From assembly GCA_019115765.1 (NCBI GenBank), contig DXCZ01000105.1:90841-154840 (forward strand): a stretch of 64,000 nt of DNA. The letters run 5' to 3'. The translations under genes were made by a program, and so were the position numbers. The notes beneath the pieces were generated by a model. It was not told where the DNA came from. It ran no database searches and saw only the letters and a program-made list of their open reading frames with translations. Below, piece after piece: positions 33,722-42,759 of the stretch; within the stretch, counting starts at the first letter, position 1; every line of letters begins with the position of its first letter. The DNA comes from Candidatus Mediterraneibacter stercoripullorum. GTDB lineage: Bacteria > Bacillota > Clostridia > Lachnospirales > Lachnospiraceae.

Positions 33722-35194
33722 TCAGATGATAATGCACACAAGCCCTCCGTTAGAATCATTAACAATCTTCTGCATAGTATCCTGGAGCTTTACCTGGCTT
33801 TCATCATTGATCATGGCAATCTTGCTTCTCATTCCATCCATGACAAGTTCTTCCACAGATTTTCCAAAAATATTAGTTCCCCAGACTCCTTCGGGCGTCT
33901 CACTTTCCTTTTTAATATACTGGACCAGGTCCTCCGCCTGCTGTTCACTGCCCACGATAGGCGCGATCTCTGTCTCTATATTGGCCCGGATCATATGAAT
34001 GGAAGGAGCCGATGACCGGATACGGACGCCGAACTTGCTGCCCTGCTTGATGATGGCAGGCTCATCAAGAGTGATCTCATCTTTGTTCGGATTGACCACC
34101 CCGTATCCCTTCATTTTCACATCCGTAAATGCATCCCGGATCTGACTGAACTCCTCTTTCATGGCGGAAAGTTCCTTCAATGTTGAGATCAGACCGTATT
34201 CGCCCCGGATCTGAGTTCCTGTCAGCTCACTGAGCACCTCATAATAGCAGCCCTGTCTAAATCCTACGGAAATCTTCACTTTCCCGGTATCCATCTCTAC
34301 CTTGTCTATCGAAATTCTGTCTATGTACGGGCTCTCTGTCTCCATGTTTCTTGAGACCGCACTCCGTATATCATCCAGATCTGCCATGACACGTTTCACA
34401 TATTCCAGAAGCTCCTGCTTGATCCGGTGTTCCCTCGAAAGCATTTCCACCCATTTCGGAAGATAAAATTCCACCTCCGTAAGCGGAAATTCATAGAGGA
34501 CCTGCTGCATCATATTGTGTATATCTTCTGTCTTCAGTTGTTCGCAGTTTACCGGCATGACAGATGCCGAATATTTCTGTTCCAGCTCTTCTTTCAGCTG
34601 CCTTGCTTCATCACTATAGGGCTTGCTGCAGTTCAGCAGGATCAGAAACGGTTTCCCGATGGACTGCAGTTCACGGACGGTCTTTTCCTCTGCATCTACA
34701 TAATTATCTCTGGGAAGATCTGTCACACTGCCGTCCGTTGTCACTACAAATCCTATGGTGGCATGGTCATGGATCACTTTCCTTGTTCCGATCTCCGCTG
34801 CCTTTGTAAATGGGATCTCGTACTCAAACCATGGGGTCTTTACCTGCCTTTCCGCACCGTTTTCCGTATGACCGGAAGCCCCCTCCACCATATACCCCAC
34901 ACAGTCGATCAGCCGTATCTTCACCTCCACATCATCCGACAGCTTCACCATAGCCGCATCTTTTGGAACAAACTTTGGTTCTGTAGTCATGATCGTCGTT
35001 CCAGATGCGGACTGCGGCAGCTCATCCTTCGTCCTCTCTCTGGCATGCCGGTCCGTCATATTGGGAAGCACGAGAAGGTCCATAAACCGCTTGATAAAGG
35101 TTGACTTGCCTGTCCTCACCGGCCCCACCACTCCTATGTATATCTCTCCGTTTGTACGTACCTTCATATCTCTGTATACCTGAAATGAATCCAT
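33722..35194 (-). CDS. spoIVA: Stage IV sporulation protein A (spore coat morphogenetic ATPase)
   Basis: 490 residues, close to the 492 of B. subtilis. The N-terminal TRAFAC-like ATPase has a P-loop GVVGPVRTGKSTFIKRFMD, then ASGTTIMTTEPKFVP (switch) and RLIDCVGYMVEGASGH. A middle domain and a C-terminal segment follow. SpoIVA polymerises on the forespore surface and anchors the coat. The start is the ATG at 35192-35194 with AAGGGGG upstream. A sigma-E type promoter precedes it, as expected for mother-cell expression. It sits after gpsA as in Bacillus. This is the main evidence that the host sporulates. Confidence 0.97.
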   Translation of the reverse strand: MDSFQVYRDMKVRTNGEIYIGVVGPVRTGKSTFIKRFMDLLVLPNMTDRHARERTKDELPQSASGTTIMTTEPKFVPKDAAMVKLSDDVEVKIRLIDCVGYMVEGASGHTENGAERQVKTPWFEYEIPFTKAAEIGTRKVIHDHATIGFVVTTDGSVTDLPRDNYVDAEEKTVRELQSIGKPFLILLNCSKPYSDEARQLKEELEQKYSASVMPVNCEQLKTEDIHNMMQQVLYEFPLTEVEFYLPKWVEMLSREHRIKQELLEYVKRVMADLDDIRSAVSRNMETESPYIDRISIDKVEMDTGKVKISVGFRQGCYYEVLSELTGTQIRGEYGLISTLKELSAMKEEFSQIRDAFTDVKMKGYGVVNPNKDEITLDEPAIIKQGSKFGVRIRSSAPSIHMIRANIETEIAPIVGSEQQAEDLVQYIKKESETPEGVWGTNIFGKSVEELVMDGMRSKIAMINDESQVKLQDTMQKIVNDSNGGLVCIII

Positions 35195-35222
35195 AAAAAT
35201 ACCCCCTTGTTCTGCTGATACA

Positions 35223-35252
35223 AGTGTATGCAGACACAAGAGGGCTTATGAC
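35223..35252 (-). promoter_or_regulatory. Sigma-E type promoter of spoIVA
   Basis: Minus strand GTCATA (35247-35252), 16 nt, then CATACACT (35223-35230). This fits the mother-cell sigma-E -10 consensus CATACANT and the ATA of its -35 element. It lies 29-58 nt before the spoIVA ATG. Confidence 0.75.
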
Positions 35253-35296
35253 CGGGTTTTCCCATTCTGTCTTTCTTATGTTTTCCGTTCTGTCGT

Positions 35297-36313
35297 CTAC
35301 TCAGTTTCCCATTTCAGAGCCATATTCTCACTTCTTGACTCTCTGAGCATCAGATCATCCACTGCCTCTGCAGGAGATTTTCCTTCAAAGAGGACACGGT
35401 TCACTTCCTCAACAATCGGCATGGAAACATCGTATTTCTCCGCCAGACGTGCAGCTGCTTTGGCAGAATAGACGCCTTCCACCACCATCTTCACCTCATC
35501 CATGGCCTCCAGAACACTCTTTCCCTGACCAATCAGATATCCGGCTCTGCGGTTACGGCTGTGAACACTGGCACAGGTTACGATGAGATCTCCGATACCT
35601 GTCAGTCCGGTAAAGCTCTCGATCCTGCCGCCCATCTTTACGCCAAGCCTGGATATCTCAGCGATGCCGCGGGTGATCAGGGCTGCCTTCGTGTTATCCC
35701 CGTATCCCAGTCCATCCGCGATACCTGCAGCAAGAGCGATCACATTTTTCAGAGAGCCGCCCAGCTCAATGCCAAGGATGTCCGGGCTGATATAGACACG
35801 GAACACCGGGCTGATAAATGCCGACTGCAGATACTCGGCAGTCTTCCTGCTCTTCGCCCCGACAACACAGGTTGTTGGAAGTCTCCTCCCCACTTCCTCC
35901 GCATGACTGGGCCCGGAAAGGACAGCCACATCTGCCTGAGGGATTTCCTGACGGATCTGCTCAGACAATGTCATCAGGGTAGACTCCTCGATTCCCTTCG
36001 CCACATCCACAATGATCTGATCCTTTTCCACAAACGGCCGCATCTTTCTCGCCGTGGATCTCGTAAAGGGAGACGGGACCGCAAGCACAAGAAAATCCTT
36101 GTTCCGGACCGCTGTCTCCAGATCGCCGGTAATGATCATATCATCCGGGATCTTCACTCCCGGAAGCTTCAGCTCATGCTCCCGCTTTTCGCTTAACATC
36201 TTTACTTCATTTTCATCGATTGACCAGACGGTCACATGGTGTCCGTTGTCATGAAGAAGGACCGAAAGCGCCGTTCCCCAGCTTCCGGCTCCAAGAACTC
36301 CTACCTCTGCCAT
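35297..36313 (-). CDS. gpsA: Glycerol-3-phosphate dehydrogenase [NAD(P)+]
   Basis: 338 residues. The dinucleotide fold opens with GVLGAGSWGTALSVLL; LAVPSPFTRSTARKM, VDVAKGIEESTLM, SGPSHAEEV, GGSLKNVIALAAGIADGLGYGDNTKAALITRG (catalytic Lys region) and GLTGIGDLIVTC follow. It reduces dihydroxyacetone phosphate to glycerol-3-phosphate for phospholipids. ATG start with AAAAAGGAG upstream, 6 nt after plsY. Within DUF512-der-plsY-gpsA, so the product feeds the acyltransferase encoded just upstream. Confidence 0.97.
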   Translation of the reverse strand: MAEVGVLGAGSWGTALSVLLHDNGHHVTVWSIDENEVKMLSEKREHELKLPGVKIPDDMIITGDLETAVRNKDFLVLAVPSPFTRSTARKMRPFVEKDQIIVDVAKGIEESTLMTLSEQIRQEIPQADVAVLSGPSHAEEVGRRLPTTCVVGAKSRKTAEYLQSAFISPVFRVYISPDILGIELGGSLKNVIALAAGIADGLGYGDNTKAALITRGIAEISRLGVKMGGRIESFTGLTGIGDLIVTCASVHSRNRRAGYLIGQGKSVLEAMDEVKMVVEGVYSAKAAARLAEKYDVSMPIVEEVNRVLFEGKSPAEAVDDLMLRESRSENMALKWETE

Positions 36314-36319
36314 GATGTC

Positions 36320-36976
36320 TTACTCCTTTTTCTTTGTTCCGAATTTGTTCTCCGTACCTGCCATCAGTCTGCCGATATTTGCCCTGTGGCGATACCAGGC
36401 CAGCACCGTCAGTGCAAAAAGCACAACATACAGCTCATACCGGTACCCCTGTTCCATATCCAGCCAGCCCCACTGACCGATCAGGATCATTTCCAAAAGA
36501 AAAGCGGTATATGCTGCCAGAGAGCCTACGGATATGTATCTTGTGGCAATGACCGGCACCAGGAAAAAGGCAAGGGTAACCGGGATCAGAAGCAGGCTTT
36601 CCGGCATTTCCCAGAAACTGTTCACCAAAACCAGCCCGGCCATCACTGCAATTCCTTTCCCGCCCTTAAAGTTCATATAGAAAGGGAAGTTATGGCCCAG
36701 TGTCACTCCCGCTCCGGCATACATGACCAGAAGAGGGAGGCAGTCTGTTCCTCTATACAGGAAACGGATGATCACTGCCGCTACTACCAACTTGACCACA
36801 TCTCCTGCAAAAGTCAGTATGCCGGCCTTCCACCCCATGACTCTGAGGGCGTTGGTCGTCCCTGCATTACCGCTTCCACTTTTTCTGATGTCTACATGAT
36901 TGATCTTTCCCACCAGATACCCCGTCTGAAACAGGCCACAGACATATCCCACTGCAAGACAGATTAAACGTTCCAT
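36320..36976 (-). CDS. plsY: Acyl-phosphate:glycerol-3-phosphate acyltransferase
   Basis: 218 residues, five or more membrane helices. Family motifs: RKSGSGNAGTTNALRVMG (the SGNxGxTN loop that binds glycerol-3-phosphate), GHNFPFYMNFKGGKGIA and YRHRANIGRLMAGTENKFG. It transfers the acyl group of acyl phosphate, made by PlsX, to glycerol-3-phosphate at the membrane. PlsX is encoded at 49.8 kb. ATG start with AAAGGAG upstream, 4 nt after der. Confidence 0.96.
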   Translation of the reverse strand: MERLICLAVGYVCGLFQTGYLVGKINHVDIRKSGSGNAGTTNALRVMGWKAGILTFAGDVVKLVVAAVIIRFLYRGTDCLPLLVMYAGAGVTLGHNFPFYMNFKGGKGIAVMAGLVLVNSFWEMPESLLLIPVTLAFFLVPVIATRYISVGSLAAYTAFLLEMILIGQWGWLDMEQGYRYELYVVLFALTVLAWYRHRANIGRLMAGTENKFGTKKKE

Positions 36977-36980
36977 AACT

Positions 36981-38309
36981 TTACTGCTCCTTTTCCTTTC
37001 TCTCCCTGATAAAGAATCTAAGTGAAGTCCCCCTGAATCCGAACGCTTCCCGAATCTTGTTCTCCAGATATCTGGTATAAGAGAAATGCATCAGTTCCTT
37101 ATCATTTACAAAAATAACAAAGGTTGGCGGCTTAACAGAAACCTGAGTGATATAATACAGTTTCAGCCGTTTTCCCTTGTCTGACGGCGGCTGCTGCATG
37201 GCAACCGCTTCTGTCATGATCTCATTAAGCACCCCTGTCGCGATCCGGAGAGTCTGGTTCGCGATCACCATATCGATCATGTCATACAGCTTGTTCAGCC
37301 TCTGTCCCGTTACCGCGGATACGTACATAATCTCTGCATAGGGCATAAAGGAAAGTACCTGCCGTATCCTTGCTTCGTATTCCCGCATGGTCCGGTCATT
37401 CTTCTCGATGGCGTCCCATTTATTTACCACTATGATAACGCCTTTGCCTCTGTCGTGGGCGATACCTGCGATCTTGGCATCCTGTTCTGTCACACCTTCT
37501 GCAGCATCGATGACCATGAGGACAACGTCTGCCCGCTCTACAGCTGTCACAGTACGGATAATGCTGTATCTCTCCAGCTCCTCTTTGATCTTGTTCTTTC
37601 TCCGCAGGCCGGCAGTATCAATAAATATATACTCCCGCCCGTCGTGAACGATCTCCGTATCAATGGCATCTCTCGTCGTTCCTGCTATATCAGAGACGAT
37701 CACACGGTTCTGTCCAAGGAGTCTGTTTATGATGGAAGACTTTCCCACATTGGGCTTACCTACGATTGCGATCCGGGGCCTGTCGTCCTCTTCCGATTCC
37801 CCACTATGCTCCGGGAACAGTGCGCAGACTGCGTCAAGCAGATCTCCCAGGCCCAGACGGGAGGATGCGGACACCGGGATTGGATCTCCGATACCCAGAT
37901 TATAGAACTCATATACATCCGGCATGAATTTTTCAAAATTATCAACTTTGTTCACTGCAAGGATGACCGGTTTCCCTGAACGTCTCAGCATGTCCGCCAC
38001 CTTGGAATCCGCATCCTGAAGTCCCTGCCGCACATCTGTGATAAAGATGATGACATCCGCAGTATCGATGGCGATCTGCGCCTGCTCCCTCATCTGGGAC
38101 AGGATCACATCCCTGCTGTCCGGCTCAATACCGCCTGTATCGATCAGGGTAAATTCCTTGTCGAGCCAGGATACATCCGCATAGATCCGGTCCCTTGTTA
38201 CGCCGGGCGTATCCTTCACAATGGAGATCATCTCTCCGGCAAGCACATTAAACATTGTAGACTTGCCCACATTGGGACGACCGACAATTGCAACTACTGG
38301 TTTACTCAT
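36981..38309 (-). CDS. der: Ribosome-associated GTPase Der (EngA)
   Basis: 442 residues with two GTPase domains. First: IVGRPNVGKSTMFN, DTPGVTRD, DTGGIEPD, AVNKVDN. Second: IVGKPNVGKSSIINRLLG, GTTRDAID, DTAGLRRKNK, VVNKWDAIEK. The C-terminal KH-like domain ends with FGFRGTSLRFFIRERKEKE. Der drives late 50S subunit assembly. ATG start with AGAGAGG upstream. The order DUF512-der-plsY-gpsA-spoIVA is like that around yphC in Bacillus. Confidence 0.98.
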   Translation of the reverse strand: MSKPVVAIVGRPNVGKSTMFNVLAGEMISIVKDTPGVTRDRIYADVSWLDKEFTLIDTGGIEPDSRDVILSQMREQAQIAIDTADVIIFITDVRQGLQDADSKVADMLRRSGKPVILAVNKVDNFEKFMPDVYEFYNLGIGDPIPVSASSRLGLGDLLDAVCALFPEHSGESEEDDRPRIAIVGKPNVGKSSIINRLLGQNRVIVSDIAGTTRDAIDTEIVHDGREYIFIDTAGLRRKNKIKEELERYSIIRTVTAVERADVVLMVIDAAEGVTEQDAKIAGIAHDRGKGVIIVVNKWDAIEKNDRTMREYEARIRQVLSFMPYAEIMYVSAVTGQRLNKLYDMIDMVIANQTLRIATGVLNEIMTEAVAMQQPPSDKGKRLKLYYITQVSVKPPTFVIFVNDKELMHFSYTRYLENKIREAFGFRGTSLRFFIRERKEKEQ

Positions 38310-38395
38310 TCTATCAGCCTCTCTTAAATATTAAATGCTGCCGGGGTCAAAAAAGCCCCCCAACTATGATGTCTACAGATTGTTCTGTATCAGTT

Positions 38396-39724
38396 TCACC
38401 GGGCTTCGGACCTCCCGTCCAGAATACTGGAGATCAGATCCTGCCCGCTTGATTTTACAATATGAACCGGAACTTGTAAAGCGTCAGATACGTCATTTAC
38501 CGTATAATCATCCAGAAATACATCCTCATCAGCCTTCAGCATACTGCACGGGAGCAGAAGCCTGCTGCCAAGCTCTTTGTCTTTCAGCTGAGCCATAATA
38601 TCCCGGGCGGTTACCAGTCCGGATACAGTGATCTTCTCGCCAAAGAAGTCATTTCTGATCCAGTACACATGGATCCGGATTCCGGGATAACGTCCGCTGA
38701 TCCTCTCCGCCATATGCCTGATATAGGGATAGGCCAGCTTTCCTGTGGCAATGGAGATTTCCCCTTTCCGGTCATCACCGGCAAGCCGGACAAATCCCTC
38801 TTCAAATTCATTCAGAAGCAGCCGGAGCATCCCAACCCCGTTTTCAAGCTGCAGATACCCGTCGTAGCGCTCCTCCTCAGGCAGTTCCTGTCCGGCAAGA
38901 AGATACCACTCATCTCCGGCATGGATAAAATGGAACCCGTACTCATCATAAATCTTTTTCTGCCATCTGTGGATCACACGAAGCACCTCCGCCGCATCTT
39001 CCGCGGTGAAGGGTTCCAGTGGATAAAGCCCGTCTCTGTACTTTGTCAGGCCTACCGGAACAACAGACACGCTCCGGAGCAGAGGCAGATACCGGGTAAG
39101 GTCGCGGATCGTCCGTTCCAGCTGTTCTCCGTCATTGATCCCCTTGCAGAGAACGATCTGACCGTTCATCTCGATCCCTCCCTGATACAGGATATCCACC
39201 TTCTTCAGTGCTTCTCCTGCAAAGCGATTGTGAAGCATCCTGCAACGCAGCTCAGGATCCGTGGCCTGAAACGAGATGTTGACCGGCTCCAGTCGGTACC
39301 GCACAATACGTTCTACATCCTTATCGCTCATATTTGTCAACGTGATATAATTTCCCTGGAGGAAAGACAGTCGTGAATCGTCATCCTTGAAGTAAAGTGT
39401 ATCTCTCATCCCCTGGGGCATCTGATCGATAAAGCAGAAAATACATTTATTCCTGCATGAACGATACTCATCCATCAGCCCCTGTCCGAATTCCATGCCC
39501 AGCCCTTCGTCCGGATCCTTCTCCACTTCCAGTTCCCACTGTTCTCCGTCAGGCTTTTCGATCAGAAGGACAACCTCTTCATCCTCCACAAAAAACTGAT
39601 AGTCAAATATATCTTCAATCTCATTTCCATTCACCGCAAGAAGCACATCGCCCGCTTCAATCCCAAGTTCATCGGCAATGCTGCCCGGAGTCACAGATGT
39701 GACTGTATGTCGGTTATCTCTCAT
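38396..39724 (-). CDS. DUF512 family radical SAM-like protein with N-terminal PDZ domain
   Basis: 442 residues. Residues 1-70 form a PDZ-like domain (SVTPGSIADELGIEAGDVLLAVNG). Then comes a Cys cluster CRNKCIFCFIDQMP (CxxxCxxC), which should bind a 4Fe-4S cluster, with DDDSRLSFLQGNYITLTN and the C-terminal DUF512 part. The family is nearly universal in Clostridia and found beside der, but its reaction is unknown. The start is the ATG at 39722-39724 with AAAGGAG upstream; a longer open frame of 59 codons has no ribosome site and would overlap the prs promoter. Confidence 0.85.
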   Translation of the reverse strand: MRDNRHTVTSVTPGSIADELGIEAGDVLLAVNGNEIEDIFDYQFFVEDEEVVLLIEKPDGEQWELEVEKDPDEGLGMEFGQGLMDEYRSCRNKCIFCFIDQMPQGMRDTLYFKDDDSRLSFLQGNYITLTNMSDKDVERIVRYRLEPVNISFQATDPELRCRMLHNRFAGEALKKVDILYQGGIEMNGQIVLCKGINDGEQLERTIRDLTRYLPLLRSVSVVPVGLTKYRDGLYPLEPFTAEDAAEVLRVIHRWQKKIYDEYGFHFIHAGDEWYLLAGQELPEEERYDGYLQLENGVGMLRLLLNEFEEGFVRLAGDDRKGEISIATGKLAYPYIRHMAERISGRYPGIRIHVYWIRNDFFGEKITVSGLVTARDIMAQLKDKELGSRLLLPCSMLKADEDVFLDDYTVNDVSDALQVPVHIVKSSGQDLISSILDGRSEAR

Positions 39725-39832
39725 CAATACAGCTCCTTTATCAATCCATGTTTCTCTGCTCCGACACAGAGTTTCGCTGTAATAGTATAACACAATTCCG
39801 CCGCCGCGCAAAGCCGTTCCACAAAGCAGTGC

Positions 39833-39861
39833 TTGAATTTCCTGACAAAAAATGCTATAAA
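39833..39861 (+). promoter_or_regulatory. Promoter of prs
   Basis: TTGAAT (39833-39838), 17-nt spacer, TATAAA (39856-39861). The leader of about 70 nt holds a small hairpin GACGCA..TGCGTC (39905-39921) just before the ribosome site. Confidence 0.75.
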
Positions 39862-39936
39862 GGTTATGTAAATGATGTTGTGGGCAAAAGCCCCCTACCA
39901 TTATTGACGCAGCAAGTGCGTCAGAAAGAGGAAATC

Positions 39937-41127
39937 ATGTCAGACAATAGTACAAATATTGAAGTATTGGAAAAAACTCTCCCCGTCGCCCCCCTGAAGA
40001 TCGCAGCTATGGAGAGCTGCCAGGCGCTGGGAAAAAAGGTAAACGACTACATTGTTTCTTTCCGGGAAAACACCATCAATGAAGTCAAAGAATCCCCTCT
40101 GTATGTTAATTACCGGTCTAATAATTATCTGGTGGACTGCTGCTGTCCCCGCTTCGGCACCGGAGAGGCAAAAGGTGTGATCCGCGAGACGATCCGGGGG
40201 ACAGACCTTTTCATCATGACAGATGTATGTAACTACAGCCTGACCTACACAGTCAGCGGACATCTGAACCATATGTCCCCAGATGATCATTATCAGGATC
40301 TGAAGCGTGTGATCTCGGCAGCGACGGGCAAAGCCCACCGGATCACCGTTATCATGCCGTTCCTCTATGAAAGCCGCCAGCACAAGCGTACCAAGAGAGA
40401 GTCTCTGGACTGCGCGCTGGCGCTGGAAGAACTGGATGCAATGGGCGTCTCCAATATCATTACATTTGACGCACACGATCCAAGAGTGCAGAATGCGATT
40501 CCTCTGAGCGGCTTCGACAGTTTTGATCCGCCCTATCAGTTTCTGAAAGCACTGTTCCGCTCCGTTCCGGATATCATCCCGGACAAGGATCATCTCATGA
40601 TCATCAGCCCGGATGAAGGAGCCATGCACCGTGCAGTGTACTTCTCCAATGTGCTTGGAGTAGATATGGGTATGTTTTACAAGAGAAGGGATTACTCCAC
40701 TATCGTAAATGGAAAAAATCCTATCGTTGCCCATGAATTTCTTGGCGTCGATGTATCCGGCAAGGACGTGATCATCGTAGACGATATGATCTCCTCCGGA
40801 GAAAGCATGCTGGATGTAGCGCGCCAGATCAAGGAACGTGGAGCAGCACGTGTTTTTGTATGTACCACATTCGGTCTTTTCACAGATGGTTTTGACAAAT
40901 TTGATGATTATTATGAGAAAGGCTATCTGGACAAGATCATTACCACAAACCTGACATATCTGCCCCCTGCCCTCTATGAGAAACCATACTTTATCGAGGC
41001 AGATATGAGCAAGTACCTTGCACTTATCATCGACTCACTGAATCATGACATTACGATCAGCAAGGTATTGACACCCACGGACAAGATCCACGCACTTCTT
41101 GAAAAATACAGAAACGGAACATTTTAA
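39937..41127 (+). CDS. prs: Ribose-phosphate pyrophosphokinase (long clostridial form)
   Basis: 396 residues, about 80 longer than common PRPP synthetases. The PRPP loop is VIIVDDMISSGESMLDVA, and ATP-site segments include VIMPFLYESRQHKRTKRESLD, ITFDAHDPRVQNAIP and IISPDEGAMHRAVYF. It makes PRPP from ribose-5-phosphate and ATP for nucleotides, His and Trp. An N-terminal extension of about 60 residues is seen in the clostridial subgroup. ATG start with AGAGGAAATC upstream. Monocistronic with its own promoter and terminator. Confidence 0.94.
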   Translation: MSDNSTNIEVLEKTLPVAPLKIAAMESCQALGKKVNDYIVSFRENTINEVKESPLYVNYRSNNYLVDCCCPRFGTGEAKGVIRETIRGTDLFIMTDVCNYSLTYTVSGHLNHMSPDDHYQDLKRVISAATGKAHRITVIMPFLYESRQHKRTKRESLDCALALEELDAMGVSNIITFDAHDPRVQNAIPLSGFDSFDPPYQFLKALFRSVPDIIPDKDHLMIISPDEGAMHRAVYFSNVLGVDMGMFYKRRDYSTIVNGKNPIVAHEFLGVDVSGKDVIIVDDMISSGESMLDVARQIKERGAARVFVCTTFGLFTDGFDKFDDYYEKGYLDKIITTNLTYLPPALYEKPYFIEADMSKYLALIIDSLNHDITISKVLTPTDKIHALLEKYRNGTF

Positions 41128-41130
41128 GAA

Positions 41131-41171
41131 AAAAAGGAGAGACCCTCACAGATTGGGAGCCTCTCCTTTTT
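41131..41171. terminator. Bidirectional terminator between prs and uppP
   Basis: AAAAAGGAGAG (41131-41141) and CTCTCCTTTTT (41161-41171) with an inner CTC/GGGAG pairing; T-tract on both strands. Confidence 0.9.
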
Positions 41172-41278
41172 CTTATCATTTTAATATTATGCTCAAGCAT
41201 CTGTTCTTCACTCTGCCGGTCCTGCCGCCGGATCGCTCTGTACTGCTCCGGACATTCCCCGGCAGAATCACGCTGACA

Positions 41279-42151
41279 TCAGAGGATGAAATTCGTCACA
41301 ACAAAATACAGAAGAACAATACATCCGAGGACGATCCTGTAATATCCGAACACCTTAAAGTCATGCTTTTTAATATATCCCATCAGGAAACGGATAATGA
41401 ACATAGAGGAAACAAACGCCGTTACCATACCGATCAGCAGGAGCGCGATCTCATTTCCCGTAAAATGGAATCCGAACTGAACGAGCTTAAGAAGACTCGC
41501 CCCGAACATGACCGGAATCGCCAGGAAAAATGTAAATTCCGCCGCCACGGTCCTGGACACTCCAAGGATCAGCGCGCCTACGATCGTCGCGCCGGAGCGG
41601 GATGTGCCCGGGAAAATAGCTGCAATCAGCTGAAAAATACCGATCAGGAACACTGTTTTGTAGGATAGTTCATCGAGACTGTTGATCCTGGCTGGTTTTC
41701 CTTTATGGTTCTCTTCAACAATGATAAACGCCACACCGAATATGATCAGTGCCAGCGCCACACAGGGATAGTTATAGAACAGCCGTTCAAATTCTTCATT
41801 GAAGAGAAGTCCGATCACCGCCGCCGGAATACATGCGATCAGGATCTTGCACCACAGGATGATGATATCCATCTTCACGTACTGCATCAGTCCGCTCTCC
41901 TGTCTCCTCCTTCTCCTTCGCCTCCTTCTTTTTGGCATCCGAAATGGAAAAATCTGATTCCAGAACAGTACAACAACAGCCATGATCGCTCCGAGCTGGA
42001 TCACAACTTCAAACATACTGTAAAAATCATCTGAAACATCCAATTTGATAAATTCATTGAGAAGTATCATATGGCCGGTACTACTGATGGGCAGCCATTC
42101 TGTGATTCCTTCTACGATCCCGAATAGGAATGCTTTAAAAAATTCTATCAT
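41279..42151 (-). CDS. uppP: Undecaprenyl-diphosphate phosphatase
   Basis: 290 residues, seven or eight membrane helices. Motif 1 GIVEGITEWLPISSTGHMIL and motif 2 FPGTSRSGATIVGALILG hold the catalytic Glu, Ser and Arg of the BacA family. It dephosphorylates undecaprenyl diphosphate to recycle the wall carrier lipid and gives bacitracin tolerance. A cytoplasmic loop carries nine consecutive Arg after PK (about residue 73), which is unusual. ATG overlaps the end of the DUF1653 gene by 4 nt. Confidence 0.95.
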   Translation of the reverse strand: MIEFFKAFLFGIVEGITEWLPISSTGHMILLNEFIKLDVSDDFYSMFEVVIQLGAIMAVVVLFWNQIFPFRMPKRRRRRRRRRQESGLMQYVKMDIIILWCKILIACIPAAVIGLLFNEEFERLFYNYPCVALALIIFGVAFIIVEENHKGKPARINSLDELSYKTVFLIGIFQLIAAIFPGTSRSGATIVGALILGVSRTVAAEFTFFLAIPVMFGASLLKLVQFGFHFTGNEIALLLIGMVTAFVSSMFIIRFLMGYIKKHDFKVFGYYRIVLGCIVLLYFVVTNFIL

Positions 42152-42642
42152 TGACGCAGCCTCCTGCTTTCATATTTCATTTTTGTTCTTAGAAATTTCA
42201 GAAGAGCTGCATACCGCTCCTCTAGTGTCTCTGCATTCTCGGCAAATTCCAGGCTCTCAGAGGCAACCGTCAGAAACCGTTCCGTGATGTCCGGCCGGTG
42301 TCTCTGAAGGAACTCTGCTCTTGATTCATTATCATCCAGATCCAGGAACTCCATGATCAGTCCGGTCGTATCCTTCCCCTGCCCGCTCCTTCTCTGCTCC
42401 TCTTCTGTATCTCTGCAGAGTTCAAAACGGTATTCCTGGTCCGCATCAGGGAATTTCCCCTTATCCACAGGAAGCAGGAATTTGTCAATCCTGCTGACAT
42501 ATACCCGCTGTTCTCCTTCCAGCGCCTGGTATACGACCATATCTTCCTTTGTTTCCGTACAGAGCGCCAGATGCAGCACCTGATACTTCTTGCCCCTGAA
42601 ATGTCTGTAAATCTCTCCGACCTTTGGTCTTCTGCGGTTCAT
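42148..42642 (-). CDS. DUF1653 domain protein
   Basis: 164 residues. The N-terminal 60 residues match DUF1653 (GEIYRHFRGKKYQVLHLALC, VVYQALEGEQRVYVSRIDKF), a small beta-rich domain of unknown function. The C-terminal part is charged and helical (LIMEFLDLDDNESRAEFL, RRHRPDITERFL). The start is the ATG at 42640-42642 with AAAGGAAG 6 nt upstream, preferred to a start 19 codons earlier. Coupled to uppP by overlap; function not known. Confidence 0.75.
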   Translation of the reverse strand: MNRRRPKVGEIYRHFRGKKYQVLHLALCTETKEDMVVYQALEGEQRVYVSRIDKFLLPVDKGKFPDADQEYRFELCRDTEEEQRRSGQGKDTTGLIMEFLDLDDNESRAEFLQRHRPDITERFLTVASESLEFAENAETLEERYAALLKFLRTKMKYESRRLRQ

Positions 42643-42759
42643 GCAAGACTTCCTTTCTGTTCCGGAGCTTCTGTTTTCAGAAGCATCCGGATCTTTCATT
42701 CATATTTTATACAGCCTGCCCCCGGCTTATCTCTCATTCTCCTGGTGTACTGTTCCAGA

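Noticed and set aside
33529..33729. Short open frames over family B repeats with similar peptides
   Set aside because: The peptide similarity is a by-product of the DNA repeat; the frames have different ends and no ribosome site.
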